64,000 bases of DNA. Origin: Polytrichum commune (Eukaryota; Streptophyta; Polytrichopsida; Polytrichales; Polytrichaceae). The notes under the pieces are model-generated. The model was given only the letters and a program-made list of their open reading frames with translations, was not told the origin of the DNA and searched no databases. Within the stretch, counting starts at the first letter, position 1; each line of letters starts with the position of its first letter. The stretch is from positions 38,347,081 to 38,411,080 of the forward strand of contig OX485809.1 in the NCBI GenBank assembly GCA_950295325.1, in the 5' to 3' direction. This document shows positions 34,741-46,894 of the stretch, in pieces. A program made the translations under genes and the position numbers.

Positions 34741-37490
34741 CTGCAATGTATACACCGGAAGAACATAAAAATATGACTCATTATAAGAACATAATATTGT
34801 ACAGCCAATTTGCTCTGGTAGAACATGAGATGATTTTGCACATGCAAAACTGAAGAACATGACATGAAAACACAATATCTGATTATTGCCATACATGTAC
34901 CATTGCCCGAATGCGCTCCCAATGCGATTACCAATAGTGCCATCTTCCAATTGTTTATGGAGGTTGTAGTTAGCTTTTTAGTTACAAACAAAACCTAGGG
35001 AAACAATCAGGGAAGACTTAAAAGGTGATTCATATAACATCTAGGTGTCTTAGATAAGAATTATTAAGGAAAACACAGGGTTAATTCACTTTAATTAGGA
35101 TAAGGACTGACAATTAGCTTATGGGTAAGGGGTAAAAACTTCTAAAAACCACTCCACGTCAATACATGCAAATGTGATAGTCTCACGCCTCACACTCATT
35201 TCCCAAGCAATAGTCTGGCAATGAGTTCATTTTAATTGGACCAAGTGCAGTGCACAAGCATAGGCACAACCATAGTCAATGGTCTTGCAATAGTAACCCA
35301 TTTTTGTCTCTTTACCGAAGTCAAGGGCCCTTCGGTGTAGTCCATAATCTTTCATTGATTAACTTCGTTTTAATGTAACTGGAAAAGTCAGTGCGGTAAT
35401 CCTTTCAGGATAAACAGTCTTCTTTCATTAAATCCAAGTTTAATTATGTAGTCCGACAATTGTCTTTTACCTGGTAGCGGCCACGACAATCTCAATCTCT
35501 TTCCTCAAGGCAATGAGTCCAAAACCACTTATGCGCCTTACATATTCTCACATCACTCATGAATTCATTCCATTTGTTGAAGATTCCAATTCAAAATCAT
35601 TAGATTCAAAAGTATTCAATTTATCGACCCATTTCATTACTGCAATAAAGGGTAAACGATTCAATAATTAAATTTTTTGACATTCCAAATTAACCTTAAT
35701 AACCTTAAGGTTGCAATTCACAAACAGGATTTACCGGTATAACAATCGGCACGTCCTTTGGTCTTCTCCGCAATCGGTTAACCTTTTGTAGACCATAGTA
35801 TCACCATGTTGGCGCTTCGACTTCCATTCAAGACTAAGAATGGTTTCTCCATTTACACATTGAAGACAATAGTCTCGTTCCTTACTCAATTTAATTGTGA
35901 CCGGAAATCTGGTGCCACAACTCTCTAACTCTTTCACCTATTACTACGACAATACTCTCTTTACGCAAATCGATTTGGAGAATAAAATCCTATTAAAGTC
36001 AATTGACTCATGGTGCAATTATCCTTAGAGGCAAGTTAGAAGTGTGGAAGTATATCCAATGAAGAGACGATAATATTTGGGCTATATTACGCACTCGAAT
36101 GTGTTTGCAATATGTTTAAATACATTCAGGTTGTCATGCAATTCAATTTCCAGTTTGCATATAATCCAACAACGAACTCATACTCAGTGAATCACATTCA
36201 ATAAACATTTGTGCAAAGGTTATCGACTTCATGACATTAACACTGCTTACCGATACAGAAATCACATAGCCTCAAAATAAATAAAGTGCAACATTAGTTA
36301 CGAGCAATTACAAACCAGACCATAGCCTCGGCCAAACACACTCTCAGACAATTAAGTCATGCAATTTGAAATTACAACAAGGGTATATTCAATTAGGCTC
36401 TAAAACTAGGCTCTCGAGACCATGGCCCAAAATGAGACTGTTAATTTAAGATAGCTAATTCCGAACTTAAATTAAACTAATTGGATGCATGTAATTCAAT
36501 CAAGGTTCACGAATCTCTCGAATAAAATACCTATATTATCACCCTGTAATAATTGGAGCCTATCGCATCACAGTCTATCGTCTTATTGGCTCAACACAGA
36601 ATTTACCATGGTAGAAGACTATGTCTGTCCGAGGATTGGAACTGATATCAAATCAGTGCAGAAAGTATATTTATTTCGTATAAACAGTAATACCGAATTG
36701 TTGGCCCGTCACTCGAGTAATAAGAATTCAATCTCCCTACTGACAGAATTACAAATCAACTCTTAATTAGGCTGCAGCTCTATACCTGAACAAGTCTTTC
36801 CCCCGTCAATACAATCTCCTTGAAGGGAAATTCACCTTACCAATTCATCACAGACAATAGACTTAATCAGGTGGATAATCATCCTCTCAGACAATCGACT
36901 TATCGTGACAGTAAACCGCAATTAATACAAAATGAGAAGGCTGATGCAATTAAGAAGTAACTCTGAAGTACAACATGCAATTAAGACTTGGAAATCAAGA
37001 CTTTTGAATTACCAAAAGTCTGTCACCTGCACTTTGCTTCCAAAATCAGAAAATTGCCTACAACTCCAGTAAAATCCCCCTAGAGCCACTGCAATTATGA
37101 CAATAACAATCAACAACAGACAATAGCCCTTTACATATGCACATCCCACGCATGGGCTTACAAATAGCTTTTAATATTCAAAATTGAATTCGCCAAAAAT
37201 TCACACCCAAGTTAGAAAGTTCAACAACTACGCTCATGAGCCCTCGGCCTCTCGCCTACTAGACTTACACAATGAATGGCCTCTCCCCTCTTCTCTTCCT
37301 CCACAAGGTAGTTATAACCGTTGTTGTCTCTTCAAGCCAGGCCATAGACTTCACATGGCCTAGTTTCACATATCACAAGACAATAGCCATTTTACACCAC
37401 AAAGTTTCATCTTTTCTAGTTCTAGAAGTGGCTATTCACACTTGAAGTTCATTTAGGCTTCAAAAATCACAAATTTGTACGACAGAGGTA
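34741..37490 (-). other. long intron of the Ulp1-type pseudogene, no gene recognised
   Basis: Moderately AT-rich sequence without long open frames. A 93-codon plus-strand frame at 36485-36766 has no recognisable domain. The region separates the lysine/serine-rich exon 2 from the coiled-coil-like start of exon 3. It may contain old insertions, but none has visible ends. Confidence 0.4.
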
Positions 37491-38740
37491 TTACATGCAG
37501 CCATCCGGGTCATCTAAGAGACTTTTTGGCACCCATTGCTCTTCAGTCTCTATGATAAGCACATACATACCATCGACTGGCACTGGTTCTGGAGGCCGTG
37601 CAATCTCTTTAGGCGCATGGAAAAGAAATGTTGCCTCCTCATACGCATGTTGTTTGCACTCCTCCCGCGACATGGGGATAGGTTGGACAGGTTCAGTCGA
37701 GGGTTGGGCAACAAAAGGGGAAAGGCATCATCCTGCGGAGGCTCGGGTTGCAGAACAATGTCCATCACAGGTACTGTTTGCGGAATAATGTCTATGGTAG
37801 GATTCAAAAGTATACCATCGTGTGAAGTCGTAGCTCGAATAATTTCGGTATGCTGAACCTATGGTTGGATATGTTCATCGCGCAGCGGTGAAGGCTGCGC
37901 ACGATGTCCATGCTCGTGCTTCACAACACGGAACTGTCCATGACCACTGTTCTGCGAATTTGGAGTCGCCTCCTTTGATGTGGAGTTGGACTCGCTAGGC
38001 GATGTGCCCGAATTCAGCTCCTCTTTGCTGGAGGATAGTAAAACCCTACGAGACGGCATCTTGTTCTTCGGTCGTCGCTTACTGGAAGAGGGTGACTTGG
38101 GCACTCTGGCGGCCCTTTCATTGCAAGGCTTTGCGCCTTGCGGGGTGGTGATGAGGGAGGAATGTCCACACCAATGCTGCGAGTTCTACAACCAATGATA
38201 GGAACGGGCGTCCTCGTTGGTAGCTTGCGTTTTCTGGATGGAACACCATGTTCTGCATCGACAGCCCCCAATGATGTACTGCACACTGGATTGGACTCTA
38301 ATTCCAGAGGTAGAGGAAACTGCGATGGGGAGTGGGAGTGTAAACCATGTGGCGAGGAAACCTTCCCGTATTTCTGTGCAATCTTTTGCTTCTCTCCATG
38401 ATTGTTTGGCTCCCAGGTTGGATACATCTTGAGTGGCTTCTCTCCCGTGTAACTCTTACATAGGTTAAACATCCTATGGTAAGAGACAGTGTTCTTATCC
38501 ATCTGTGACTCATTGCAATAAATATAATTGAACATGTACCTGTTGTTGGGCATTTTAATCTTGTCCCTCGCCTGCCAATATGCCTCTAACACAAGATTTT
38601 CATACTCTTCCTCGCAGTAGATAGCTGCACAATTCTTCCTATTTTGTTTCATGATACAACGAAAAATCCTAGATCTTCCATCTGAACCAGCGAACATCTA
38701 CAAAATAGAACCTGTTTAATATGCAGAACTGGTGGGAGGG

Positions 38741-40487
38741 TGTGAGGCCAAAACCATCCCCCTTAAGCGTCCTAGTCCGGGTGATGGCTTTGAGAATCAC
38801 ATGTGTTGCCTAGAAATTTGAAACAAGTGCGAAGTAACTCTCATGTTCAAGAGAGCGCGTATGGCTTTGAATCATTGTGCTTTATTAACATTAGCCTATT
38901 GGCTTGTGGTCGCGTTGGCTTTCTCAAGAGTCCAACCCGCGGCTTTGGCCACGCACGCCTTCAAGGATATTCCCCTTGTCCTCTTTACCTTAACCTCCGT
39001 CGTGGGTTGTGGACAAGGGTCCTTGACCTTCTCCATCACTTGTGTAATTGATTTAGTTGGTTAACAGATGTGAGCGTTGAAAAACGCTATTCTCTGTAAT
39101 AGCCTCTAAATACAACCGTTTGTCGACCACACATGCCCCTACCTAGGCTAATGTGACTACCCCCCTATCTATGGGTTTATAATTTGGGCTAAATGCTAAT
39201 TGTCCTTAGCATCATTAACTTCCAACAATTTGTAGTCATAGCACCTAATTCAATTCCATCCCTTTCCTAATTAGCCAAACACCATGGTGGCTCCTTGATC
39301 CCAACTTAACCCCAGCTGGGCCATCTGCCTACTTATTTAACCCCTTCACTAATATCCCAGCCACCTTAGCTACCCTTCACCAGCTTCATACTTGAGAGCC
39401 CTTAACTGCCCAAGCAGCTGCAGTTCCAACAACTGTCTCCCAGCAAGCTGCGGCCCAACACTGTATCCCAGCCACCTTAGCTCAGAAATCTGTATTTCCA
39501 GCAGCTGCGGCCCAGCAACTGTATCCCAGCCACCTTAGCTCAGAAATCTGTATCTCCAGCAGCTGCGGCCCAGCAACTGTATCCCAGCCACCTTAGCTCA
39601 GAAATCTATATTTCCAGCAAGCTGCGGCCCAACAACTGTATCCCAGCCACCTTAGCTCAGAAATCTATATTTCCAGCAGACTGTAATTCGGGAAACCCTT
39701 AGCTACTAGGCTGATGTCCCTTAATCCTTGTAACCACCATCTTCTAACCTAGTATCTAGTCAAGCATTCCCCTAATCACCTAACTAATGACTAACATGTC
39801 CCACTAATTTAACCAACTAACAACCACCCATAGGTGTAGTCTAATGATTCTACACTTTCCCTCCTTATGATGGGGGTTAACTTCCTAACTCCACTAATCA
39901 CTAGCTACTACACACATAAAACCTCAAGCTCTAAGAGCTCGCTCCCTTGAGAGGACTTGAGAGAGAGCTTAACTAATTCACCTCACTAAAAACTACTAAC
40001 CCACACACGTGGCTCAAGCTCTTAGGAGCTTGCTTCCTTGAGAGTGCTTGATGGAGAGAGAGGAAAATGAGAGAGAAACCACCTTAAGTAGCAAAGAGGC
40101 AGAGAGGGAGAGAGGGAGAGAGAGGTGAGGATAGGGTGAGAGGATTAGCACCTCCAATCACAATCCCTTAACCTTCACCTTCAAAGTAGGGACTAATCCC
40201 CATCCACCAAGCTTCCTTCTTCCTAAACTAACAAAGTGGATCCAAAAGTGGGCATTTAACCCGCGGAGCTCACCTTGCCTCACCTTACCCCCTACTCACA
40301 TAATCAAGGCATCCTCTTATTGAAATCAAACCTTGAAATAACTACACAACACATTCTAATGCCTAAACTTAAATTCACACCATACTTCACTCTTTTATGT
40401 TTTGTGAATAATCATAACACATCAAAGTCAACTAAAATTGGTTTTGAAGAGTTAATCACCACATGTGGGTACCATTTTGGGCTCACA
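38741..40487 (-). mobile_element. 1747-bp solo LTR with 5-bp target duplication GAGGG
   Basis: Begins TGTGAGGCCAAAACC and ends TTTTGGGCTCACA on the plus strand, with GAGGG at 38736-38740 and again at 40488-40492. The target site is inside a 56-bp tandem array in intron 1 of the Ulp1-type gene: the array remnant 38709-38740 continues exactly at 40488. Compared with the gypsy 3' LTR, the orientation is minus. No internal region is present, so it is a solo LTR. Confidence 0.88.
39400..39690 (+). repeat. ~61-bp tandem repeat inside the solo LTR, 4-5 copies
   Basis: Unit approximately 'ccagcagctgcggcccagca' plus 'actgtatcccagccaccttagctcagaaatctgtattt'. It occupies the place where the related LTR at 16580 carries a 38-bp repeat of other sequence. 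Confidence 0.85.
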
Positions 40488-40733
40488 GAGGGAAGAAAGT
40501 TATGTGAGCAAAATATAATCTGTTTAATATGTAGAACTGATGCGAGGGAAGAAAGTTATGTAAGCAAAGCATGACCTGTTTAACATGCAGAACTGATGGG
40601 AGGGAAAAAAATTATGTGAGCAAAACATGACATGTTTATTATGCAGAACTGATGGGAGGGAAGAAAGTTATGTGAGCAAAACATGACTTATTTAATATGC
40701 AGAACTAATGGGAGGGAAGAAAGTTATGTGAGT
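40488..40733 (+). repeat. 56-bp tandem array, about 4.4 copies, in intron 1 of the Ulp1-type gene
   Basis: Units begin 'gagggaagaaagttatgtga' and contain 'tgtttaatatgcagaactgatgg'. Copies start at 40488, 40544, 40600, 40656 and 40712 (partial). One more partial unit lies on the other side of the solo LTR (38709-38740). Confidence 0.9.
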
Positions 40734-41031
40734 TGTTTTCTACCGATGAAGTAGTCTGCCATATTGTTGTGTATGCAAATTTGTAACCAACAATACAAAA
40801 AAATGCTAAGGAAAAACAACACAACAAGTCCTGTGAAGGAGTGCTTACCCCTTGTTGCCAGCCTTGCGTACCATATATGCTCAATTGGACGAATTTGTGC
40901 CTCTCCAAGGACCTTATCATGTCTTCATCTTCGAGGACGTGCCAACCCACAGCAAGCGCCTCTGGAAGAAGTTTCGCCCCGGTCTTGTTCCTAGTCACTT
41001 TGGATGCTGCTTTTCCTTCAGTTCTCGCCAT

Positions 41032-41850
41032 TAATGCGTACGAGTATTATGATAAAATTGTGCCAAAAAAAAAACTCAATACTACACTTGAAACTAAGAA
41101 ATCAATGAGCAAACCCTATACTTCGCACGCTTTCATAATATGCTTCACTCAATCTGCTATAGAATGACTGCCGCATACAATCCAGGGCATTAAATGTGCG
41201 ATAAGGAAAATGAAGGCTCCGGAAAAGTGACAGTAACGTTCAACCCTAAACTGCAAACCCTAATAGAATTTTGCAGAATGTCTCTAACACCATCGCGCAA
41301 CTAAGACGACAATATATCCTGTGGGAAATGAACTTGCTATGAAGAGGAACTGAACGGCCGTGGACATAACCGCAATAATAATTGCTACAATAACAACTAG
41401 GAGCACTTACGAAAACCTTTCGATTAGCACTCAAAACCTTTCGAGTATCACTTAAAAGCTCTTCGATTCTCACTCATTCGACTCTACGAATCCCAATCGA
41501 CACTTACCGAATACACAGGCGCTCATAAATTTCGCACGCAACTACTCATAACGAACTCCAAAATTTCACAAATGAAGCCCTCACAGCCCTTCGACTAAAC
41601 ACAGCAAACTCTAATGCAAATGATTCAACCTGTTGAAGACAACCCAATGACGTCCACATGATACATAATAAGCACAACAAACACTTTCAATGAAATCACG
41701 TCGTCATGATTGCTACAGCTATCATGAAAGCGCATGTGCGTACGACATGCTTTAAGCAGGACGGCAGTCGCGTCGAACTGCTATGTACATGAGTGTAGTC
41801 GCGTGGAATTGCTATGCACAGGACAGCAGTCGCGTGGAACGTTAAATAGT
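41032..41850. other. upstream region of the Ulp1-type gene, no gene recognised
   Basis: Would contain the promoter and 5' UTR of the minus-strand Ulp1-type gene. No TATA element stands out. The stretch 41640-41850 contains a few imperfect repeats of 'agtcgcgtggaa(c/t)tgctatg'. No open frame has a recognisable domain. Confidence 0.4.
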
Positions 41851-41854
41851 AACT

Positions 41855-42655
41855 ATGTTCCACTTTAAGAAGGTGTCAATGTCTTACGTGAGAAGATGTC
41901 CATGTTATACGACAAGAAATTGACAATGCTCTACGAAAAAAATAAGTTTACGTGTTCCACAATCAAGCAATGTCCATGTTCTACTATCAATAAGTGTCAT
42001 TGTTTCGCGTTGGACATGAGTTCATATTCGACGATCAAATAGTGTCCATGTTCTACTATCAATAAATACCCTTGTTCTATGTTGGATATGACTCCATGTT
42101 CTACTATTAAGAAATGCCCATGTTCTACGTTGGAGAAGAGTCAATGTTCCACATCAAGCAATGTCCATGTTCCATAATCAAGTAGTGCCCTTGTTACACA
42201 ATCAAGCAGAGTCAATGTCCCAAAACCAATAAGAGTGCATGTTCCACAATGAAGAAGAGTTCACATTCCACAATCAAGTAGAGTGCATGTTCCACAATAA
42301 AGAAGAGTCCATATTCTACAATCAAATAGAGTCCATGTTCCATAATCAAGCAGTGTATATGTTCCACAATCAACCAAAGTCCATGTTCCACAATCAAGAA
42401 GAATGTATGTTCCACAATCAAGAAAAATATATGATCCACAATTAAACGGTGTCCATATTCCACAATAAAAAAAATGCACATTCCACAATCCATAAGAGTG
42501 TATGTTCCACAATCAAACAATGTCCATGTCCCACAATCAAACAGTGCCCTTGTTACACAATCCAGCAGAGTCTATTTTCCACAATCAAGAAGTGTCTATG
42601 TTTCACAATCAAAGAGAGTGCATGTTCTACAATCAAACATTGTACATGTTCCATA
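41855..42655 (+). repeat. degenerate ~24-bp minisatellite (atgttccacaatcaagnagtgtcc)
   Basis: About 30 diverged copies of a 24-bp unit containing 'catgttccacaatcaa'. Because 24 is a multiple of 3, open frames on both strands read as repeating peptides (for example MFHNQ..., FIVEH...); these are artefacts of the repeat. Confidence 0.9.
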
Positions 42656-42844
42656 ACTACTGAGGTGTCGGCTATCTAGTGTCTTATCAGAGCTCTCGTC
42701 GACGTGGCTACAGGGTCTACGGCCCTAACTCTAGCCAAGAGCCCCTCACTGCCTGCCTCCCGTCTGGGTATGTTCAGCACCTTAGACTATATTGCTAGGG
42801 ATGAAACCGCGATTTTTTTATGGCACTGGTAACAACTTTGTTGC

Positions 42845-43042
42845 ATGACACTTGCGCTGCACGGATTCAAGCTATGTAGCGGAAAAGGACGACGACAACT
42901 GTGGGCTCACAATCGAGGTTTGTACAAACCTGGTTTCTTCAACCAAAATTTGTTGAGCTCATTCAATTCTAGAGAGTTCAAGGGACGCATGCGTACGGAT
43001 GTCTCTACATTTGAATATTTTGTGTTGTATTATCGCATTTGA
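42845..43042 (+). pseudogene. possible PIF/Harbinger-type transposase fragment
   Basis: A 65-codon frame contains FNSREFKGRMRTDVSTFEYF, which resembles the N-terminal region of HARBI1-like transposases (a 'F...FRMSR.TFEYL' type stretch). There is no DDE catalytic region nearby, and the following sequence is full of stops. If correct it is a short remnant; the match rests on one motif only. Confidence 0.3.
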
Positions 43043-43499
43043 AGATAAATCAAGTTCGGAGAGAAATAAGAGAACGCCCTAATCTCATAGTCGGGCACAT
43101 GTTTTCTTCTCTTCGGCCTAAGGGCTCACTAGCTGCTCGGGGAGCAACCGTGGGAAGGTCTTCACCTTTCGCCTTTAAGCCCCTTGACTTGATTCTAGCA
43201 CAACTAGAATAAGGTCCTTCCAATATGCCGTAGAAACTCAATACGCCACAATATGAAGTTCGCCATGGCTTCTCCAATATTCTGCATATGTGGGTCATCA
43301 TTTTCCACAGTCGTGAAGAGAATAAACTCGTCGTCTTCGCTTTTGTGTACCTCCACAGATACACATCGAGAAAGAGTTGGAAAAATGATTTAGTGTTTCT
43401 TTTACTAATTTATTTTTACTTAACATATGACTTAAAGCTTTAATACAATGTATCACAACAAATAAGTTTTTGTCCAATCGGTTCTCCACCACAATTATA

Positions 43500-44560
43500 A
43501 TCTCTCATGTGTATATTTTAAATCACCATCTTACAAATATAGTAACTACCCACATTATAATAAAATTCAAATTTATAAATTTATAAATTTTATTATTATA
43601 TATTATCATATTATCAAATTTAAATCAAATTATATATATATTTGTAAAATAAAAAACCGCCTATCATATATGCCTAAGTTTTCTTTTCAAAATTATCATA
43701 ATCAATTTGTTAAGCATCTCTAACATTGATATATTCAGAATTAAATATTATTTATAATGAAAGAATTTAAAAACTTATATTATTTTTATTTTTTCACGAA
43801 TTTTTTATTTTAAAATTAAAATGGTCAAATATATTAATTAGCTTATGTTATATAATAAATAAAAGATATAGGAGTTCAGATATAAAAAATAATTAAAATT
43901 TAATCTTATGATGGCATAATATAAAATCTTACAGAGTTTTTATTTTATTTTATTTTATTTTATTTTCACACATCAAAACATCTTATTCAATACTATCATA
44001 TGTATATTGTTATTTCTTCTATACCTTTTATTACAAAAAAAAAATTTAATTCGAGCCTTCATAAATATTTCATTATATTCTAAAATAATAGTATTTTTTA
44101 TATCAATTAGTGCATTACTTCTTATTTTTTATAAATTATAAGTACGTATTATTCAATACAAGGTATAATTTTTCTTCAAAGATTGTGTTTTAGGTAGAAG
44201 AAGTTAATTCCGTTATCCCGTTCAAAACAAACAAATATATCTATCATTCCGTTAACTTTAATTAGTAATTTTTTGTTTTAAAATGGTAATGAATACAGTA
44301 ATGTTCATTCATCTACTTTTATCTAACTTATTTATTAATCACGATGTGGCGGTTCAGTATCCGGACTAAATAAAAATACAACTATATTTTTATTTATTTT
44401 TATTTCATCTTCAGTTTAATAAAGGTTATACTGCCAACATTATAGATTTAATATATTACGAGACTTAATTAAAATAAGAAAAGCGGTATGCTAAACGAAA
44501 GTGATTAATATATTATATATATATATATATTTTAAATCAATCGTAAGACTATTGGAAAAG
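43500..44560. other. very AT-rich 1-kb block, no gene
   Basis: Composition drops well below the rest of the window, with (TTTTA)n at 43938-43968 and (TA)n at about 44508-44530. No inverted-repeat ends or open frames were found. It could be an old AT-rich transposon or a matrix-attachment-like region; neither is demonstrated. From 43043 to 43500 I also see nothing recognisable. Confidence 0.5.
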
Positions 44561-44964
44561 TCTTAAGAAGTGTGATGTAAGGAGATGGTGAGGGAATTGG
44601 TCACTAGGGAGGTGGACCTAGTTTACGTTTCCACCATCTGGGGTCGACCGGATAGGTGGAATGCGGAATTGTGAAGTAGGGTTTACGGGTTCAAACATGG
44701 AGGGGAAGGTATGGCCACTAAGAAAGAGGATTGCACCAGGGATAAGTTCTCTAAAAAATTGGACCCCAAATATGACTACTTTGTGAAAAAATTGCAAGGA
44801 CGAGAGAGAAAGGAGGATGTTAGTTTTCTTTCTAAAAATATACCTCGTTTTTGCCAGAAGCTTTAGGGAAAATGAACGTTTTGGAACGGCCAGTAGGAAA
44901 TAATATCATTTCGTAAGGGTTGTGCGCAGGAGGCACACGGAGTGCAGAGGGAGTTGAACGGGAT

Positions 44965-45105
44965 GAGGGTAGAGTCTAAGTGAGAGGATTTCGGCCCCAA
45001 AATTGTTTTTGAGGGTAGAGTCTGAGTGAGAGATTTTCGGCCCCGAAACTGATTTTGACTGTAGAGTCTGAGTGTGAGGATTTCGGCCCCGAAACTAATT
45101 GTTTC
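44965..45105 (+). repeat. ~50-bp tandem repeat, three copies
   Basis: Three units of 'gtagagtct(a/g)agtg(a/t)gag(g)att' followed by 'tcggccccgaaact' and 'gattttga(g/c)'. It lies just upstream of the pseudogene fragments at 45.4 kb. Confidence 0.8.
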
Positions 45106-45424
45106 GGTCTGATTGTTTAGGTTTCAGAGAAGTGGAATTCTGTTGTTTCGGTGCCGAAATGAAATGTTCACATACTTGGAATGTAATTGTTCACAGTTGA
45201 TTTCTCGAAAATTTTGTGTTCCTGCAATTCTGCAACCTTAGGAACTAATGTTCGGGACCGAATGATTAGAAACCTTATTTTGCTCTGCAAATATTTGTAT
45301 TTATTTTTAAATGAACATGGTGAATATGTTATTCAGCTAATAGCGTTTATGTGCACTGCCGAGCAAGTGATTCTTACTTTATTGAAAATATATTATCTGT
45401 ATGGTAGAGACATACTGCATCTTC

Positions 45425-46312
45425 GCCACCTGCGACACAAATATTAGATGGAACGTTGCCAAATTTGGAAATTCTAGAGGACGGGCCTAAAGGAGAAGAA
45501 AAGTCACTTGGAGATGATGCATACTTTCTGGGTGATGAAGTTGAAATTCGGACTCGGCATAAACTTAATTCGGTGGCCACCATCATAAGCTTGAGATTCC
45601 AACCCATCAGTTCCTTGCGATTTAGTATTCCCTTGTACAGAATGCTGGCAATGCCAATGGTAAGGCCAACTCTGGCATCCGATCTTGCTAAGCTCGAGTA
45701 AGAGTTTGTCCACGAATACAGGGAGGACGCTTCAGTCTTTTATGTCACAACCACCAATGACGACGATAAGACACAGGCAGTGATAGAAGGTGATAAAGCT
45801 TCTTGGGGTCCTATTTAGAACGCCAAAAACATCGTTTTCAACACGTTTCTCCTTTCAGATACACATTTGGCCCGCTTCACAAGTTTGATGTTATTTGTAT
45901 GTGGCGAAAATCATAAGTGTCAAGCATGGTTAAATCACATTAAGAAACTTCACCGAACTGAGGTTTATTGGCATTATTTGGTGGACTCAATTCTCCTTGA
46001 CACAAAGGGGAAAATTAGACTTGTTATGCAAGTTATGCATAACATCAACAAGTAAGTTCATTTTCTTTTTATATACAATCTTCCATATTAATTTCGACAT
46101 GATTTTAAATTCTTTCCATTACAATATTCTAATATATTTTATTTTATTTTTAAATTTAGACATACAGAGGACTCTCACGTGAAGACGAACATTATCCATA
46201 CTCTGTTCAAGATTTAGAAGTATGGTCTAATGTTAATTGACCAGTTCAATGACATTTTGAGTCCGGCTGACCTCAAAAGATGCAAGAAGTCACAAAAAAA
46301 GACGTGATATTC
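45425..46312 (+). pseudogene. unrecognised protein-coding remnant with in-frame stops
   Basis: One frame reads from about 45425 (DGTLPNLEILEDGPKGEE...) through 46051, broken by TAG codons near 45700 and 45817. It ends at a donor-like AAG|TAAG after HNINK. A second piece (46152-46309, TEDSHVKTNIIHTLFK...) follows a plausible acceptor and holds another stop. The sequence has normal protein composition (LNHIKKLHRTEVYWHYLVDSI), so it was once coding, but I do not recognise the family. Probably a captured gene or transposon ORF. Confidence 0.5.
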
Positions 46313-46734
46313 GTTATCATTAAATATGTTTACAAATTTCACATTTCAGATGATGTACTAGTTCGATAATAACAATTTGGTGAATAATTTCACTTTTTAT
46401 ATGATGTTGGGAAAGTGAAGGATTTAAATCCTATCACCTTCTTAGAATGTTCTCCAATCATATGCAAAAGAATGATTTCGGAAAATTTCCAAAATGTACT
46501 GTATAGGAAGATTTCGCAAAAATCTACGATATCATCAATTTTAGAGTTTTTAGAAATTCATAATAATTTTAAATTTAATGAAAAAAATCTAATTTTTTAT
46601 ATATCACTACATATGATGGATGTAACTATGAGAGAAAAAATTTCAAGCTAATTAATTTTAATATGTAGGAGATATACCTATCTAAAGTTTTTTTAAATCT
46701 ATGATTTTTTTTTTCCTAAACTTTCCTTCCCCTT

Positions 46735-46812
46735 TGAACCTAAACCCTAAACCCCTCCGCATTCACGGCCGTCACGTTCACGACCGCCACGGCCGTGGCA
46801 TATAAATAAGGA
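46735..46812 (+). promoter_or_regulatory. candidate promoter: telobox and TATA box
   Basis: CCTAAACCCTAAACCCC (46738-46754) is a telobox-type plant promoter motif. It is followed by a GC-rich stretch with 'acggccgt' repeats and then GGCATATAAATAAGG at 46797-46811. The spacing is right for a promoter. The only coding remnant downstream is the kinase fragment at 48.1 kb, which would need a long 5' UTR with introns. Confidence 0.45.
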
Positions 46813-46894
46813 TTAGAAGGTGTTTCTACAACAAACTTATATGAGCAAACTTCTGTTTAGTACTGCATATAAGAGCAAGTTTGTAGAGACATTG

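Larger units (their letters stand above)
32540..41031 (-). pseudogene. Ulp1/C48-type cysteine protease gene, decayed and 3'-truncated
   Basis: Minus-strand gene with likely exons 41031-40849 (ATG MARTEGKAASKV...), 38698-~37496, 34740-33909, 33736-32826 and 32673-32540. The last exon is cut by the gypsy LTR. Splice signals are GT-AG at the junctions I could read. The catalytic region in exon 4 has GKHWTVY (His), HFDSL (Asp), PQQ (Gln) and WACGFYM (Cys) in the order of Ulp1/SENP deSUMOylases. The N-terminal ~450 residues are unknown, with lysine/serine-rich low complexity. Damage: in-frame stops in exon 3 (after HIEDAL near 34530; TAG at 34202), a T-run frameshift near 34685, a frame change near 33430 and frame changes near 37680-38100. 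Such Ulp1-like ORFs in plants are often transposon-borne (MULE or CACTA), but no terminal repeats were found here. Confidence 0.7.

Noticed and set aside
42212-42679. Open frames encoding repeated FHNQ or FIVEH peptides
   Set aside because: Artefacts of a 24-bp tandem repeat, open on both strands at once.
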